From Streptomyces griseoflavus (lineage in GTDB: Bacteria; Actinomycetota; Actinomycetes; Streptomycetales; Streptomycetaceae): DNA of 64,000 nucleotides. Below, in pieces: positions 51,439 to 61,237 of the stretch. The stretch's first letter is position 1. Each line of letters begins with the position of its first letter. The DNA is taken from the NCBI RefSeq assembly GCF_014649995.1, contig NZ_BMUC01000018.1, positions 1 through 64,000 of the forward strand. Direction: 5' to 3'. Below the pieces are notes generated by a model. The model saw only the letters and a list, made by a program, of their open reading frames with translations, made no database searches and was not told where the DNA came from. The position numbers were made by a program, and so were the translations under genes.

Positions 51439-52419
51439 ATGCGCGCAGTCGGAATCCTGGAATACGGCGGACCGGACGTGCTCGAGGTCATCGACCGGGG
51501 GATACCCGATCCCGGACCCGGAGAGCTGCGGATCCGGGTGGCCGCCGCGGCGGTCAACCCCACCGACCTCATGCTCCGTTCGGGCCTGCTCGCGGCCTAC
51601 CTGTCAACGGTCGAACCCCCGTACGTCCCCGGTATGGACGTCTCCGGCACGGTCGACGCCGCGGGTGCCGGCACGCTGTTCGCCCTGGGCGACCGGGTCA
51701 TGGCCTTCGTCAACCCGTTCCGCCCGCAGGGCGGGGCACAGGCCGAGTACGTCGTCGTCTCCGCCGCGGACACGGTCCTGGTGCCACCGGGCCTGGACCT
51801 GGTGGAGGCGGCGGGGCTGCCGATGAACGCGCTCACCGCCCACCAGGCGCTCGCCCTGCTCGCCCTGCCGCCGGGGTCGACCCTGGCCGTCACCGGCGGG
51901 GCGGGGGCGGTCGGCGGTTTCGTGATCCAGCTGGCCGCGCACCGCGGCCTGCGGGTGGTGGCCGAGGCCGCCCCGCGGGACGAGCCGCTGCTCAAGCAGC
52001 TCGGCGCGGAGACCGTCGTGCCGCGCCATCCGGACCCGACGGACCCGGGCACGCCGGGCGAGCGGTACCGCCGTGCCGTGCCCGGAGGTGTGGACGCGCT
52101 GGTGGACGCCGCCGTACTGGGCGAGCCGGTCCTGGACGCCGTCCGGGACGGCGGCGCCGTGGTGACCTGCCGGCCGGGGGCACTGGACGTGCCCCGCGGC
52201 ATCGTGCGCCACGAGGCCGACGTCATGGCCTACCCGGACAAGGCCGCCGCCCTCACCGAACTCGCCGCACTCGCCTGCGAGGGAGTGCTCTCGCTCCGCA
52301 CGGACTCGCTGCTCACCCCGTCCGCCGTGCCGGAGGCCCACCGCCGGCTCGCCGCGGGCGGCGTACGAGGACGCCAGCTCCTCGTCTTCGGGGGACGGGG
52401 GGCCGCGGCCGGTTCCTGA
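51439..52419 (+). CDS. Quinone oxidoreductase-like MDR dehydrogenase/reductase
   Basis: This 326-residue zinc-independent medium-chain reductase has a GroES-like N-terminal domain (GPGELRIRVAAAAVNPTDLM, then YVPGMDVSGTVDAAG) and a Rossmann domain with the NADPH loop AVTGGAGAVGGFVIQLA near residue 155. The zinc-binding cysteines of alcohol dehydrogenases are absent. Members reduce activated C=C bonds, so it could reduce a butenolide or enone intermediate. It starts at ATG 51439, 47 bp after the HAD gene. No strong ribosome site beyond GGAAG. Confidence 0.9.
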   Translation: MRAVGILEYGGPDVLEVIDRGIPDPGPGELRIRVAAAAVNPTDLMLRSGLLAAYLSTVEPPYVPGMDVSGTVDAAGAGTLFALGDRVMAFVNPFRPQGGAQAEYVVVSAADTVLVPPGLDLVEAAGLPMNALTAHQALALLALPPGSTLAVTGGAGAVGGFVIQLAAHRGLRVVAEAAPRDEPLLKQLGAETVVPRHPDPTDPGTPGERYRRAVPGGVDALVDAAVLGEPVLDAVRDGGAVVTCRPGALDVPRGIVRHEADVMAYPDKAAALTELAALACEGVLSLRTDSLLTPSAVPEAHRRLAAGGVRGRQLLVFGGRGAAAGS

Positions 52420-52561
52420 CCGGCCGTCCGCCACCCCCCTCCCCCGAGCCCGCCCGGGGCGGCGGCGGTCCCCCGCCCCGCCGCCGCCCCGGCTGCCGCC
52501 CCGGCCTCCGGCCCGGCACCGCCCCATCCGACATCCGACCCGCCCGAGGAGGCACCACCCC

Positions 52562-53614
52562 ATGACAGACGGGGCCCTGTCCTACACACGGACCGTCGAC
52601 CGCGCCCTCACCCACCGCGCCGCCGTCAGCGAGTGCTTCCTGACCGACGCCCGGCGCACCGGCAAACGCACCTTCCGGGTGGCGGCCCAGCCACCGCGGG
52701 CGCACCTGTACTACAGCGACCACCTGCGGGACGGACCGGCGGCCTCGTCCTACGACCCGCTGCTCGTCGTGGAGATCTTCCGGCAGGCCTGCATCCTCGC
52801 CTCGCACGCGTACCTGTCGGCGCCCGAGGACAGCAGCTTCGTCTTCGACCGGGGCGCCCTGGAGATCGTCGACGCGGACGCCCTGCGCATGGGCGCGGCG
52901 CCCGCCGCCGTCACCGTGGAGGGGGAGTTCACCGACCTCCGGGAGCGGGCCGGCCGGCCGTGCGGCGCCCTCGTGGAGGTACGGGCCCTGTTCGACGGCC
53001 GGGCGGCGGCGACCATGCGGCTCGCCTACCGGTGGACACCGCGCCGGGCCATGCGGCAGCTGCGCGCCCGGGCCCGGGCCGGCCTGGCCCTGACCCCACG
53101 GCGCGCCCACCCCCTGGGCAACCGCCAGGCGCCCGCGAAGGTGGGTCGCGAACTGACCGCCAACGTCGTCCTGGGCCGGGTCACCGTGTCCGGTTCCGAG
53201 GTGGTGGCCCAGGTGGTCGTGGACCGCACCCACCCCGCGTTGTTCGACCACGACGTCGACCACATCCCGGGCGCGGTGATCTTCGAGACCTTCCGGCAGA
53301 CGGCCCTCACGGCCGCCCGGGAGCTGTGGGACCTCGACGCCGCGCCGCACCGGCTGGCGCTCACCGGCTGCGACGTCGCCTTCCTGCGCTTCGGGGAGTT
53401 CGAGCTGCCCACCGACTGCCGCGCCCGGGTGGCCGGGGACACCGGCGGCCGCCCGGTGATCGATCTCGTCCTGGAGCAGGAGGGGGACGTCCTGGGGACG
53501 GCGCGGGTGACACTCGCCGTCGGGGGGCGCGCCCCCCGGGAGCGGCCGGACCCCGCCGTCGTCAGCGGCGTCGTCGCGGCGGGCACCCACCGCCGGCTCG
53601 TTCCCGCGGCCTGA
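52562..53614 (+). CDS. AfsA/ScbA family gamma-butyrolactone synthesis protein
   Basis: This 350-residue protein is made of two related hotdog-type AfsA repeats, each with the family hallmark: VVEIFRQACILASHAYL near residue 67 and IFETFRQTALTAAREL near residue 240. AfsA enzymes transfer a beta-ketoacyl group from ACP to dihydroxyacetone phosphate; the ester cyclises to a butenolide phosphate that is reduced and dephosphorylated to a gamma-butyrolactone. Nearby KAS III, ACP, phosphatase and reductase genes match those steps. CGAGGAGG precedes the ATG. Last gene of the cluster. Confidence 0.93.
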   Translation: MTDGALSYTRTVDRALTHRAAVSECFLTDARRTGKRTFRVAAQPPRAHLYYSDHLRDGPAASSYDPLLVVEIFRQACILASHAYLSAPEDSSFVFDRGALEIVDADALRMGAAPAAVTVEGEFTDLRERAGRPCGALVEVRALFDGRAAATMRLAYRWTPRRAMRQLRARARAGLALTPRRAHPLGNRQAPAKVGRELTANVVLGRVTVSGSEVVAQVVVDRTHPALFDHDVDHIPGAVIFETFRQTALTAARELWDLDAAPHRLALTGCDVAFLRFGEFELPTDCRARVAGDTGGRPVIDLVLEQEGDVLGTARVTLAVGGRAPRERPDPAVVSGVVAAGTHRRLVPAA

Positions 53615-53623
53615 GCCCACCGT

Positions 53624-53699
53624 CCGGCCGCCCGCCCGGGCGGCCGGGTGCCGCAACGCATCAGGGCCGTGCCCCCACGCTCGGGTGGGGACACGGCCC
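53624..53699 (+). terminator. Tandem hairpins at the cluster's right edge
   Basis: Two hairpins follow the AfsA-type gene: a 10-bp stem (53624-53633 with 53638-53647) and a 14-bp stem with one internal mismatch (53664-53678 with 53685-53699). They also face the convergent membrane-protein gene. Confidence 0.75.
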
Positions 53700-53733
53700 G
53701 AGGGCGGTGAACGGCGCGGACGCGCCCGCCGGT

Positions 53734-54324
53734 TCAGTACCTGGGTCGCCTGAACCATTCCGCGCTGGCGCGCTTCGCCGCGAAGACGATCACCAGGATC
53801 GAGACGACCCAGATGACCAGGCCGAGCCCGTACATGCCGAGGGCGAAGATGCCGCTGACTATCGCGAACGAGGCGTACACGATCGAGCAGACGCGCACGC
53901 CGTTGCCGCCCTTGGCGTACTGCAGCAGCAGCACCAGGCCGAGGATCGCGAAGACGGAGGCCAGGCCGACGAAGAAGACGATGACGCCCTTGCCCAGGTC
54001 GGCGAACTCCTCCGCGTTGACGTCGCCGCTGATGCCGGCCTCGTCCACCAGCTCGTCCCACTCGGCCAGCGCCACGGCGTACACGGCCGCGATGATCACG
54101 TGGGCCACGGCGATCACGGCGAGCAGGATCTGCGCGGCGCGCGTGATGCCGGGCATCTGGGTGGGGGCGTAACCGCCGCCGTACGGCTGGGACACCGGCG
54201 GGGCCGCGGGGTAGCCGTAACCCTGCTGCGGGGCACCGGGCTGCTGGGGGTAGCCGTAGCCGGGGCCGGCCGGGGGCTGCTGGGGCGGCTGCCCGTAGGG
54301 GTTGTTCGGGTCGCCGAAACTCAT
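53734..54324 (-). CDS. Small Pro/Gln/Tyr-rich tetra-span membrane protein
   Basis: This 196-residue protein has residues 1-65 rich in Gly/Pro/Gln/Tyr (repeats like GYGYPQQPGAPQQG), a cytoplasmic tail frequent in Streptomyces membrane proteins. Four helices follow (ITRAAQILLAVIAVAHVIIA, VIVFFVGLASVFAILGLVLL, CSIVYASFAIVSGIFALGMY, GLVIWVVSILVIVF). ATG 54322-54324 has GGAGGAAG upstream. It lies at the right flank of the accessory cluster, convergent with the AfsA-type gene and divergent from folD. Function unknown. Confidence 0.72.
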   Translation of the reverse strand: MSFGDPNNPYGQPPQQPPAGPGYGYPQQPGAPQQGYGYPAAPPVSQPYGGGYAPTQMPGITRAAQILLAVIAVAHVIIAAVYAVALAEWDELVDEAGISGDVNAEEFADLGKGVIVFFVGLASVFAILGLVLLLQYAKGGNGVRVCSIVYASFAIVSGIFALGMYGLGLVIWVVSILVIVFAAKRASAEWFRRPRY

Positions 54325-54604
54325 GGCGGTTCTTCCTCCGTTTGCGCTTCGAGTGCGGGGACGACGCGAGGGCCGGCGCGGAGGAAGGTACACAGATGCG
54401 GTCCGTCCCCCCGGTTCTGCCCGCGGCACTGTGCCACTCATCGTTCTTGACCGTTCCTTTCCTTGTCCAGGCGTACGCCGTATGTGTTGTGCAAGTGCAA
54501 CATCGCTGATCTTGGACCGGTTCGGACCGAAGACGATCGATTACGGGGGCGGGCGCCGGGTGGCCGGAATGCGGGCTGATTGGAACCGGGGCCCGGTCAT
54601 CCGC

Positions 54605-54610
54605 GAGGAT
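54605..54610 (+). promoter_or_regulatory. Probable folD -10 box, leaderless start
   Basis: GAGGAT (54605-54610) lies exactly 7 bp before ATG 54618, the geometry of a leaderless transcript. A weak -35 ATTGGAA lies about 19 bp upstream. Confidence 0.4.
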
Positions 54611-54617
54611 GGGGGGC

Positions 54618-55472
54618 ATGACCGCCCAGATTCTCGATGGCAAGGCCACCGCAGCCGAGATCAAGTCCGATCTGACCGCCCGCGTGGCGGCGCTGAAGGA
54701 GAAGGGCGTCACGCCCGGCCTCGGCACGATCCTCGTGGGGGAGGACCCCGGCAGCCAGAAGTACGTCGCGGGCAAGCACCGTGACTGCGCCCAGGTGGGC
54801 ATCGCCTCCATCCAGCGCGAACTGCCGGGAACGGCGACGCAGGAGGAGATCGAGGCGGTCGTCCGGGAGCTGAACGAGGACCCCGCCTGCACCGGTTACA
54901 TCGTCCAGCTGCCGCTGCCCAAGGGCATCGACGAGAACCGCATCCTCGAACTGATGGACCCCGAGAAGGACGCCGACGGCCTCCACCCGATGAACCTCGG
55001 CCGTCTCGTCCTCAACGAGCCGGCCCCGCTGCCCTGCACCCCCAACGGCATCATCACCCTGCTGCGCCGCCACGGCGTGGAGATCAAGGGAGCCGAGGTG
55101 GTGGTCGTCGGACGCGGTGTCACCATCGGCCGCCCGATGCCGCTGCTGCTGACCCGGCGCAGCGAGAACGCCACCGTGACCCAGTGCCACACCGGCACCC
55201 GCGACCTGGCCGCGCACCTGCGGCGGGCGGACATCATCGTGGCCGCCGCGGGCAGCGCCCACCTGATCCGCCCCGAGGACGTCAAGCCGGGCGCGGCCGT
55301 CCTGGACGTCGGCGTCTCCCGCAGTGCCGAGGGCAAGATCGTGGGCGATGTCCACCCGGGCGTGGCCGAGGTGGCCGGCTGGGTCGCCCCGAACCCCGGC
55401 GGTGTCGGCCCGATGACCCGGGCCCAGCTGCTGGTCAACGTGGTCGAGGCGGCGGAGCGCAGTGTCGGCTGA
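54618..55472 (+). CDS. folD: Methylenetetrahydrofolate dehydrogenase/cyclohydrolase
   Basis: This 284-residue bifunctional enzyme interconverts 5,10-methylene-THF, methenyl-THF and 10-formyl-THF, feeding purN and purH. The catalytic [14 protein letters not shown] near residue 50 (Tyr and Lys), [13 protein letters not shown] near residue 95, the nucleotide loop [12 protein letters not shown] and [10 protein letters not shown] near the end are all present. ATG 54618 is preferred over ATG 54609 because the MTAQILDG opening is the usual Streptomyces one. It overlaps the DUF3017 gene by 11 bp. Confidence 0.96.
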   Translation: MTAQILDGKATAAEIKSDLTARVAALKEKGVTPGLGTILVGEDPGSQKYVAGKHRDCAQVGIASIQRELPGTATQEEIEAVVRELNEDPACTGYIVQLPLPKGIDENRILELMDPEKDADGLHPMNLGRLVLNEPAPLPCTPNGIITLLRRHGVEIKGAEVVVVGRGVTIGRPMPLLLTRRSENATVTQCHTGTRDLAAHLRRADIIVAAAGSAHLIRPEDVKPGAAVLDVGVSRSAEGKIVGDVHPGVAEVAGWVAPNPGGVGPMTRAQLLVNVVEAAERSVG

Positions 55473-55968
55473 GCACGACGCCCCCGAGGCGTCCGGCACC
55501 CCCGGGGCGCCGGAGCGGCCCGAGGAGATCACGGTCCGCGACCCCGTCAGCGCGCCCGACGCCGAGGGCAGGCCGCGGCGCGCCACCCGCCGGTTCCCGC
55601 TCTTCACCCGGGACACCGCGCGCCCCGAGGGCGGTGGCAGGGCGGCCCCGAGTGACGCCCCCGCGCCCGCCCGCCAGTGGCCGATCCTCGCCGTCCTGCT
55701 CACGGTCGGGATCGGGCTGCTGGTCACCGCGGTGGACCAGTTCCGGCTCGGCACGCTGCTGATCGGTGTGGCCCTGGTGGCCGGGGCGCTGATGCGCTGG
55801 CTGGTGCGGAACGTCGGCATGCTCGCGGTGCGCTCCCGCTTCACCGACATCGTCACGTACGGCGGGCTGGGCCTGGGGATCGTGGTGCTGGCGCTGATGG
55901 TCCAGCCGGAGCCGAAGCTGAGGATCCCGTTCCTGGCGGATCTGCTGCACTTCACGATCAGCGGCTGA
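55462..55968 (+). CDS. DUF3017 membrane protein
   Basis: This 168-residue protein has an acidic/Pro-rich cytoplasmic N-terminus (about 1-70) followed by three hydrophobic helices ([52 protein letters not shown]). This topology and its place directly after folD are the known context of DUF3017. GTG 55462 lies within the folD end. Its function is unknown; co-transcription with folD suggests only co-expression. Confidence 0.85.
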   Translation: MSAEHDAPEASGTPGAPERPEEITVRDPVSAPDAEGRPRRATRRFPLFTRDTARPEGGGRAAPSDAPAPARQWPILAVLLTVGIGLLVTAVDQFRLGTLLIGVALVAGALMRWLVRNVGMLAVRSRFTDIVTYGGLGLGIVVLALMVQPEPKLRIPFLADLLHFTISG

Positions 55969-56548
55969 GCCGCATCCGGATCGTCGGCGGCGACGGCCCG
56001 TCCTCACCCCCGTGAGAGGACGGGCCGTCGCCGCGCACCACACTCCTGCACGGTGAAGCGCCTGTTCAACGGCTGCCCGGCCGCTGTGGCACGGAAGTGA
56101 CCGTTCCGCTACGTCGCCCGGAATCCGCTGACAGCCCCGCGATGCGACTGCGACATGCCCGCGACACATCCGCACGTCAGGCGGGCGGCACGCCCGTGAA
56201 GCACGCCGCGGGCGGACGGTCGGGGCCGCCGGACGCGTGGGGCGTACGGGATTCATGCGACAAGATGCCGGACAGGGGATCGAACAGGGGCAAACGGGTG
56301 CGGTGCGACACGTTCCACCCGCTTCTTCCGGGTTCTGTTCGGTCCAGGGTCCGACCGGTGGGACACTGGGGGCGAGCGAGCGGGCGTGCGACGGTGCACG
56401 CCCACGGCCCAGATGCTCCCGTGCGCCCCCACCCCGGGAACTGAGACCCTGGCTGGCGGCATCCCTGTGGGTAGCCGGACGGGGACTCGGCAGAGGGCAC
56501 CATGCGCGAGGGAAGAACAGCACGAACCGGGGGGAAGAGGGGGAAGCA
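55969..56548. other. Intergenic region before the HTH/DUF2690 gene
   Basis: This 580-bp region starts with the terminator at 55987-56034. The rest holds the upstream region of the plus-strand HTH gene. Long open frames cross it on both strands, but none has a ribosome site or recognisable protein. No clear promoter hexamers can be fixed. Confidence 0.45.
55987..56034 (+). terminator. folD operon terminator
   Basis: A perfect 19-bp stem (55987-56005 with 56016-56034) with a 10-nt loop begins 18 bp after the DUF3017 stop. Confidence 0.88.
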
Positions 56549-57703
56549 ATGCCTCGTTGGAAGGCCTTGCCGGAGGAACTCGATCCGCAGATCAGGGAGT
56601 TCACGAGCCAGCTCAGGCGAGTGGTGGACCGCAGCGGCCTGAGCGTCGCGTCGGTCTCCGACCGCACGGGCTACAGCAAGACGTCCTGGGAGCGCTATCT
56701 GAACGGGCGCCTGCTGGCGCCGAAGGGCGCGATCGTGGCCCTGGCCGAGGTCACCGGGACCAACCCGCTGCACCTCACCACCATGTGGGAGCTCGCCGAG
56801 CGCGCCTGGAGCCGCTCGGAGATGCGTCACGACATGACGATGGAGGCGATCCGGATCTCGCAGGCGCGTGCCGCGCTCAGCGAGCTCGCCGGGCCGTCCT
56901 CGGGCGGCAGGCCCCGCAAGGGCGGGGCCGCCGTCCGTCCGGGTGTCGCGGGGCCGGCCGGTGTCGCGCCGAGCGTGCCGCCGCAGCCGACCGCCTCCGA
57001 CGTGCGGGACGCCGCCGGCGGCGTCCGCCAGGACGACGCGCCCGGGAACTCCTGGGGTGTCTCCGGTTCCGCCGGGGCGCCGCAGGGCCGGCGCGGCACC
57101 CGCGCCCCGTCCGCACCGCCCGCCGGTGGACGGACGGCGGGGGCGCACGGAGCGCCGCCCCGGGGCACCTCGGGTCGCGGCCGCCAGGCCGGCCCGGGCC
57201 GTCCCGGCGGCAAGAAGCGGACGTCGACGTTCATCGCCGGTGCGGTGGGGGCGCTCGTGCTGATCGCCGCGGCGTTCTACGTCACCGGGACCGAGAACGA
57301 CAGGAAGAAGGACGACGCCGCGAAGTCCCCGTCGCCGACGGCCACCAGCGACGTGAACCTGCCGCCGGGTGTCGAGTGCAGCGGCGCGAGCTGCGACGGC
57401 AAGGACGCCGAGGCCATGGGATGCAGCGGTGACCTCGTCACCACGGCGCAGACCGTGACCGTCGGCACCGCCACGGTGGAGGTCCGCTACAGCGAGACCT
57501 GCGGCGCGGCGTGGGGGAGGATCACCCAGGCGGGGCAGGGCGACACGGTCGAGATCAGTGCGGGTTCCTCGAAGCAGAGCGACACCATCTCCGCGGCCGG
57601 TGACACGGTCACCTACACCGCGATGGTGCCGGTCGAGAACGAGACCGACGCCAAGGCCTGCGCGACGCTGGCGGCCTCCGGTGAGAAGGGCTGCACGGAG
57701 TAG
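56549..57703 (+). CDS. HTH domain membrane protein with C-terminal DUF2690
   Basis: This 384-residue protein has an N-terminal XRE-like HTH (about 12-75, VASVSDRTGYSKTSWERYLN) and a Pro/Gly/Arg-rich linker (about 115-225). One transmembrane helix follows (STFIAGAVGALVLIAAAFYV near residue 240), then an external DUF2690 domain (about 280-384) with four cysteines (VECSGASCDG, MGCSGDL, YSETCGAAWG) plus two near the end. A cytoplasmic DNA-binding domain joined to a disulfide-rich external domain suggests a one-component sensor-regulator. GGGGGAAGAGGGGGAAG precedes the ATG. Confidence 0.8.
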   Translation: MPRWKALPEELDPQIREFTSQLRRVVDRSGLSVASVSDRTGYSKTSWERYLNGRLLAPKGAIVALAEVTGTNPLHLTTMWELAERAWSRSEMRHDMTMEAIRISQARAALSELAGPSSGGRPRKGGAAVRPGVAGPAGVAPSVPPQPTASDVRDAAGGVRQDDAPGNSWGVSGSAGAPQGRRGTRAPSAPPAGGRTAGAHGAPPRGTSGRGRQAGPGRPGGKKRTSTFIAGAVGALVLIAAAFYVTGTENDRKKDDAAKSPSPTATSDVNLPPGVECSGASCDGKDAEAMGCSGDLVTTAQTVTVGTATVEVRYSETCGAAWGRITQAGQGDTVEISAGSSKQSDTISAAGDTVTYTAMVPVENETDAKACATLAASGEKGCTE

Positions 57704-58091
57704 CCCGCAGCAGGGGCTCCCAGCCGGCCCGACGCCTCGGACACTCCGGGGCGGCCGGGCCGCACGTCTTTCCGCCCCCGGGGGCTCCGGCCCCGGAATC
57801 CTGGCGCGGCATCTTCTCCCGGGCCCCCGGCCGGGGCACCCGCACGTAAGCCATACGGGCGCACATGTGTGGGGGAATCGTGGGAACGTGAATGGGCCCG
57901 CGAAAGGCGGGCAGGCGACAAGTACCCCCACGGGAGTCCGGCACGATCGGTCCCCGACGGCGGCCGCTCCGTCCCCACCTCTCCCGGACGGAGCGGCCGC
58001 CCCTCCCGTGTCCTGCCCGGTACCCGCGTACGCGGCCCGTCACTCTGTGGGGCGGGCCACAGCGGACCCGGCCGTCCGCCCTCGCGGATGC

Positions 58092-58102
58092 GCGATAGCC
58101 TG
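58092..58102 (+). promoter_or_regulatory. mdh -10 region shared with sucC
   Basis: GCGATAGCCTG, containing -10 TAGCCT (58096-58101), is identical to the sucC -10 region at 30082-30092. The -35 is weak. The implied leader is about 140 nt. Confidence 0.45.
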
Positions 58103-58113
58103 ACCGCTGGATC

Positions 58114-59237
<1,124 letters not shown>

Positions 59238-59271
59238 TCCGACCCGCGCCGGGTCCCCCCGCGCAGGCTCT

Positions 59272-59306
59272 CGGGCCCCGTACCGGTTCCACCGGTACGG
59301 GGCCCG
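59272..59306 (+). terminator. mdh terminator
   Basis: A perfect 15-bp stem (59272-59286 with 59292-59306) with a 5-nt loop lies 34 bp after the mdh stop. Confidence 0.85.
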
Positions 59307-59520
59307 CCGCGTTCCCGGCCGGACCGCTGCCTGGCGAAGTCCGCGGGGCTCCCGCCGCCGGTCCGGCACCCGCACCTCCTCCCGGCCACCCCGTGACCCG
59401 GCGCACTCCGGACGCGGAATCGGCATGCATCCGGGGCGTCCGGGCAGGAGCACCCGGTCCCGTGGGTGACACCTGTGTGATGCACGGACAGGGAACAGGA
59501 ACGGAAGGCAGTTGACGGTC

Positions 59521-61041
59521 ATGGCGGACAGCACAGAACTTCGGGCGCGCGGCACCATCCACGCGGGGGGCGAGTGGCGGGCCGCCGCCTCGGGGGCCAC
59601 CCGCGAGATCCTCGACCCCGCGGACGCCCTCCCGTTCGCCGTCGTCGCGGAGGGCGACGAGAGGGACGCCGACCTCGCGGTGGCCGCCGCGCGCCGCGCC
59701 TTCGACGAGGGCCCCTGGCCGCACACGCCGGCCGCCGAACGGGCCGCGCTGCTGCGCCGCGTCGCCGAACTGCTCGTACGGGACCGGGAGAAGCTCGGTC
59801 TGCTGGAGAGCAGGGACGCGGGCAAGACCGTCGAGGAGGGCCGCGTCGACATCGACTGCGTGGCCGACGCCTTCCGTTACTTCGCCGACCTGGTCGCCGG
59901 GGAGGCGCCCGGACGGGTCGTCGACGCGGGATCGCCCGACGTCCACAGCGTCGTCGTGCACGAGCCGGTCGGCGTCTGTGCCCTGATCACCCCCTGGAAC
60001 TATCCGCTTCTCCAAGCCAGTTGGAAGATCGCACCGGCTCTCGCGGCCGGCAACACCTTCGTCGTCAAACCCAGCGAGATCACCCCGCTCACCACCGTCG
60101 CCCTGATCGACCTGCTGACCGAGGCCGGACTGCCCGCCGGAGTCGCCAATGTCGTCACCGGCCCCGGCCACACCGTCGGCGCCCGGATGGCCGGGCACCC
60201 GGACGTCGACCTGGTCTCCTTCACCGGCGGCCTGGCCAGCGGCACCAAGGTCGCCCAGGCCGCTGCCCCGGGAGTGAAGAAGGTGGCCCTGGAACTCGGC
60301 GGCAAGAACCCCAACGTCGTCTTCGCCGACGCCTGCGCCACCGAGGAGGGCTTCGACACCGCCGTCGACCAGGCCCTCAACGCGGCCTTCATCCACAGCG
60401 GCCAGGTCTGCTCGGCGGGTGCCCGCCTCATCGTCGAGGAGCCGGTCCGGGACCGCTTCGTCGCCGAACTCGCCCGCCGCGCCGAGCGGATCAGGCTCGG
60501 CCGGGGCACCGAGGACGGCGTCGAGTGCGGTCCGCTGGTCTCCGCGCAGCAGCGCGCGAAGGTCGAGGAGTACGTCGAGTCCGCGCTCAAGGAGGGCGCG
60601 GTGCTGCGCTCCGGCGGCAAGCGGCCCGAACCGTCCGCGGAACGGCCCGAGGCCGGCTACTTCTACGAGCCGACCGTCCTCGACCGCTGCCACCGCGAGA
60701 TGCGCGTCGTGCGCGAGGAGGTCTTCGGTCCCGTCCTCACCGTCGAGACCTTCCGCACCGAGGACGAGGCCGTCGCCCTCGCCAACGACACCGAGTACGG
60801 CCTGGCCGGCGCGGTGTGGACCGCCGACGCGGGCCGCGCCCGCCGGGTGGCCGGACGGCTGCGCCACGGCACCGTGTGGATCAACGACTTCCACCCCTAC
60901 CTCCCGCAGGCGGAGTGGGGCGGGTTCGGCAGGAGCGGAGTGGGCCGTGAACTCGGCCCGGCCGGTCTCGCCGAGTACCGCGAGACCAAGCACGTCTACC
61001 AGAACCTGGCGCCCAAGCCGGTGCGCTGGTTCGCCGGCTGA
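59521..61041 (+). CDS. Aldehyde dehydrogenase, betaine aldehyde dehydrogenase type
   Basis: This 506-residue NAD(P)-dependent aldehyde dehydrogenase has ITPWNYPLLQASWKIAPALA near residue 160, the catalytic Glu in ALELGGKNPNVVF near residue 260 and the catalytic Cys in HSGQVCSAGAR near residue 298. With a GMC oxidoreductase and a glycine-betaine-type transporter downstream, it most likely oxidises betaine aldehyde to glycine betaine. ATG 59521 has GGAAGG 12 nt upstream; the in-frame TTG 59512 is nearer to it but too close. First gene of the operon. Confidence 0.92.
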   Translation: MADSTELRARGTIHAGGEWRAAASGATREILDPADALPFAVVAEGDERDADLAVAAARRAFDEGPWPHTPAAERAALLRRVAELLVRDREKLGLLESRDAGKTVEEGRVDIDCVADAFRYFADLVAGEAPGRVVDAGSPDVHSVVVHEPVGVCALITPWNYPLLQASWKIAPALAAGNTFVVKPSEITPLTTVALIDLLTEAGLPAGVANVVTGPGHTVGARMAGHPDVDLVSFTGGLASGTKVAQAAAPGVKKVALELGGKNPNVVFADACATEEGFDTAVDQALNAAFIHSGQVCSAGARLIVEEPVRDRFVAELARRAERIRLGRGTEDGVECGPLVSAQQRAKVEEYVESALKEGAVLRSGGKRPEPSAERPEAGYFYEPTVLDRCHREMRVVREEVFGPVLTVETFRTEDEAVALANDTEYGLAGAVWTADAGRARRVAGRLRHGTVWINDFHPYLPQAEWGGFGRSGVGRELGPAGLAEYRETKHVYQNLAPKPVRWFAG

Positions 61042-61054
61042 CCCACGGACCGCC

Positions 61055-61076
61055 GGGCGGTGCCCCCGCACCGCCC
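61055..61076 (+). terminator. Intra-operon hairpin
   Basis: A 9-bp stem (61055-61063 with 61068-61076) with a CCCC loop lies between the aldehyde dehydrogenase and GMC oxidoreductase genes. It may stabilise the upstream mRNA or partly end transcription. Confidence 0.4.
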
Positions 61077-61237
61077 CCGGCTCCGTCCCCACCGCCCACC
61101 GTGCCGCGCACCGGCGGTACCGCGGACCCCGGCGAGGGGCACGGCACGCACAGCCGTACCCCTCGCCGCCGGCCGTACCGCGCGTCGTACCCGCGACCGA
61201 CCACCCGTCCCCGAGTCCCCGGAGGAGTACCACCCCG

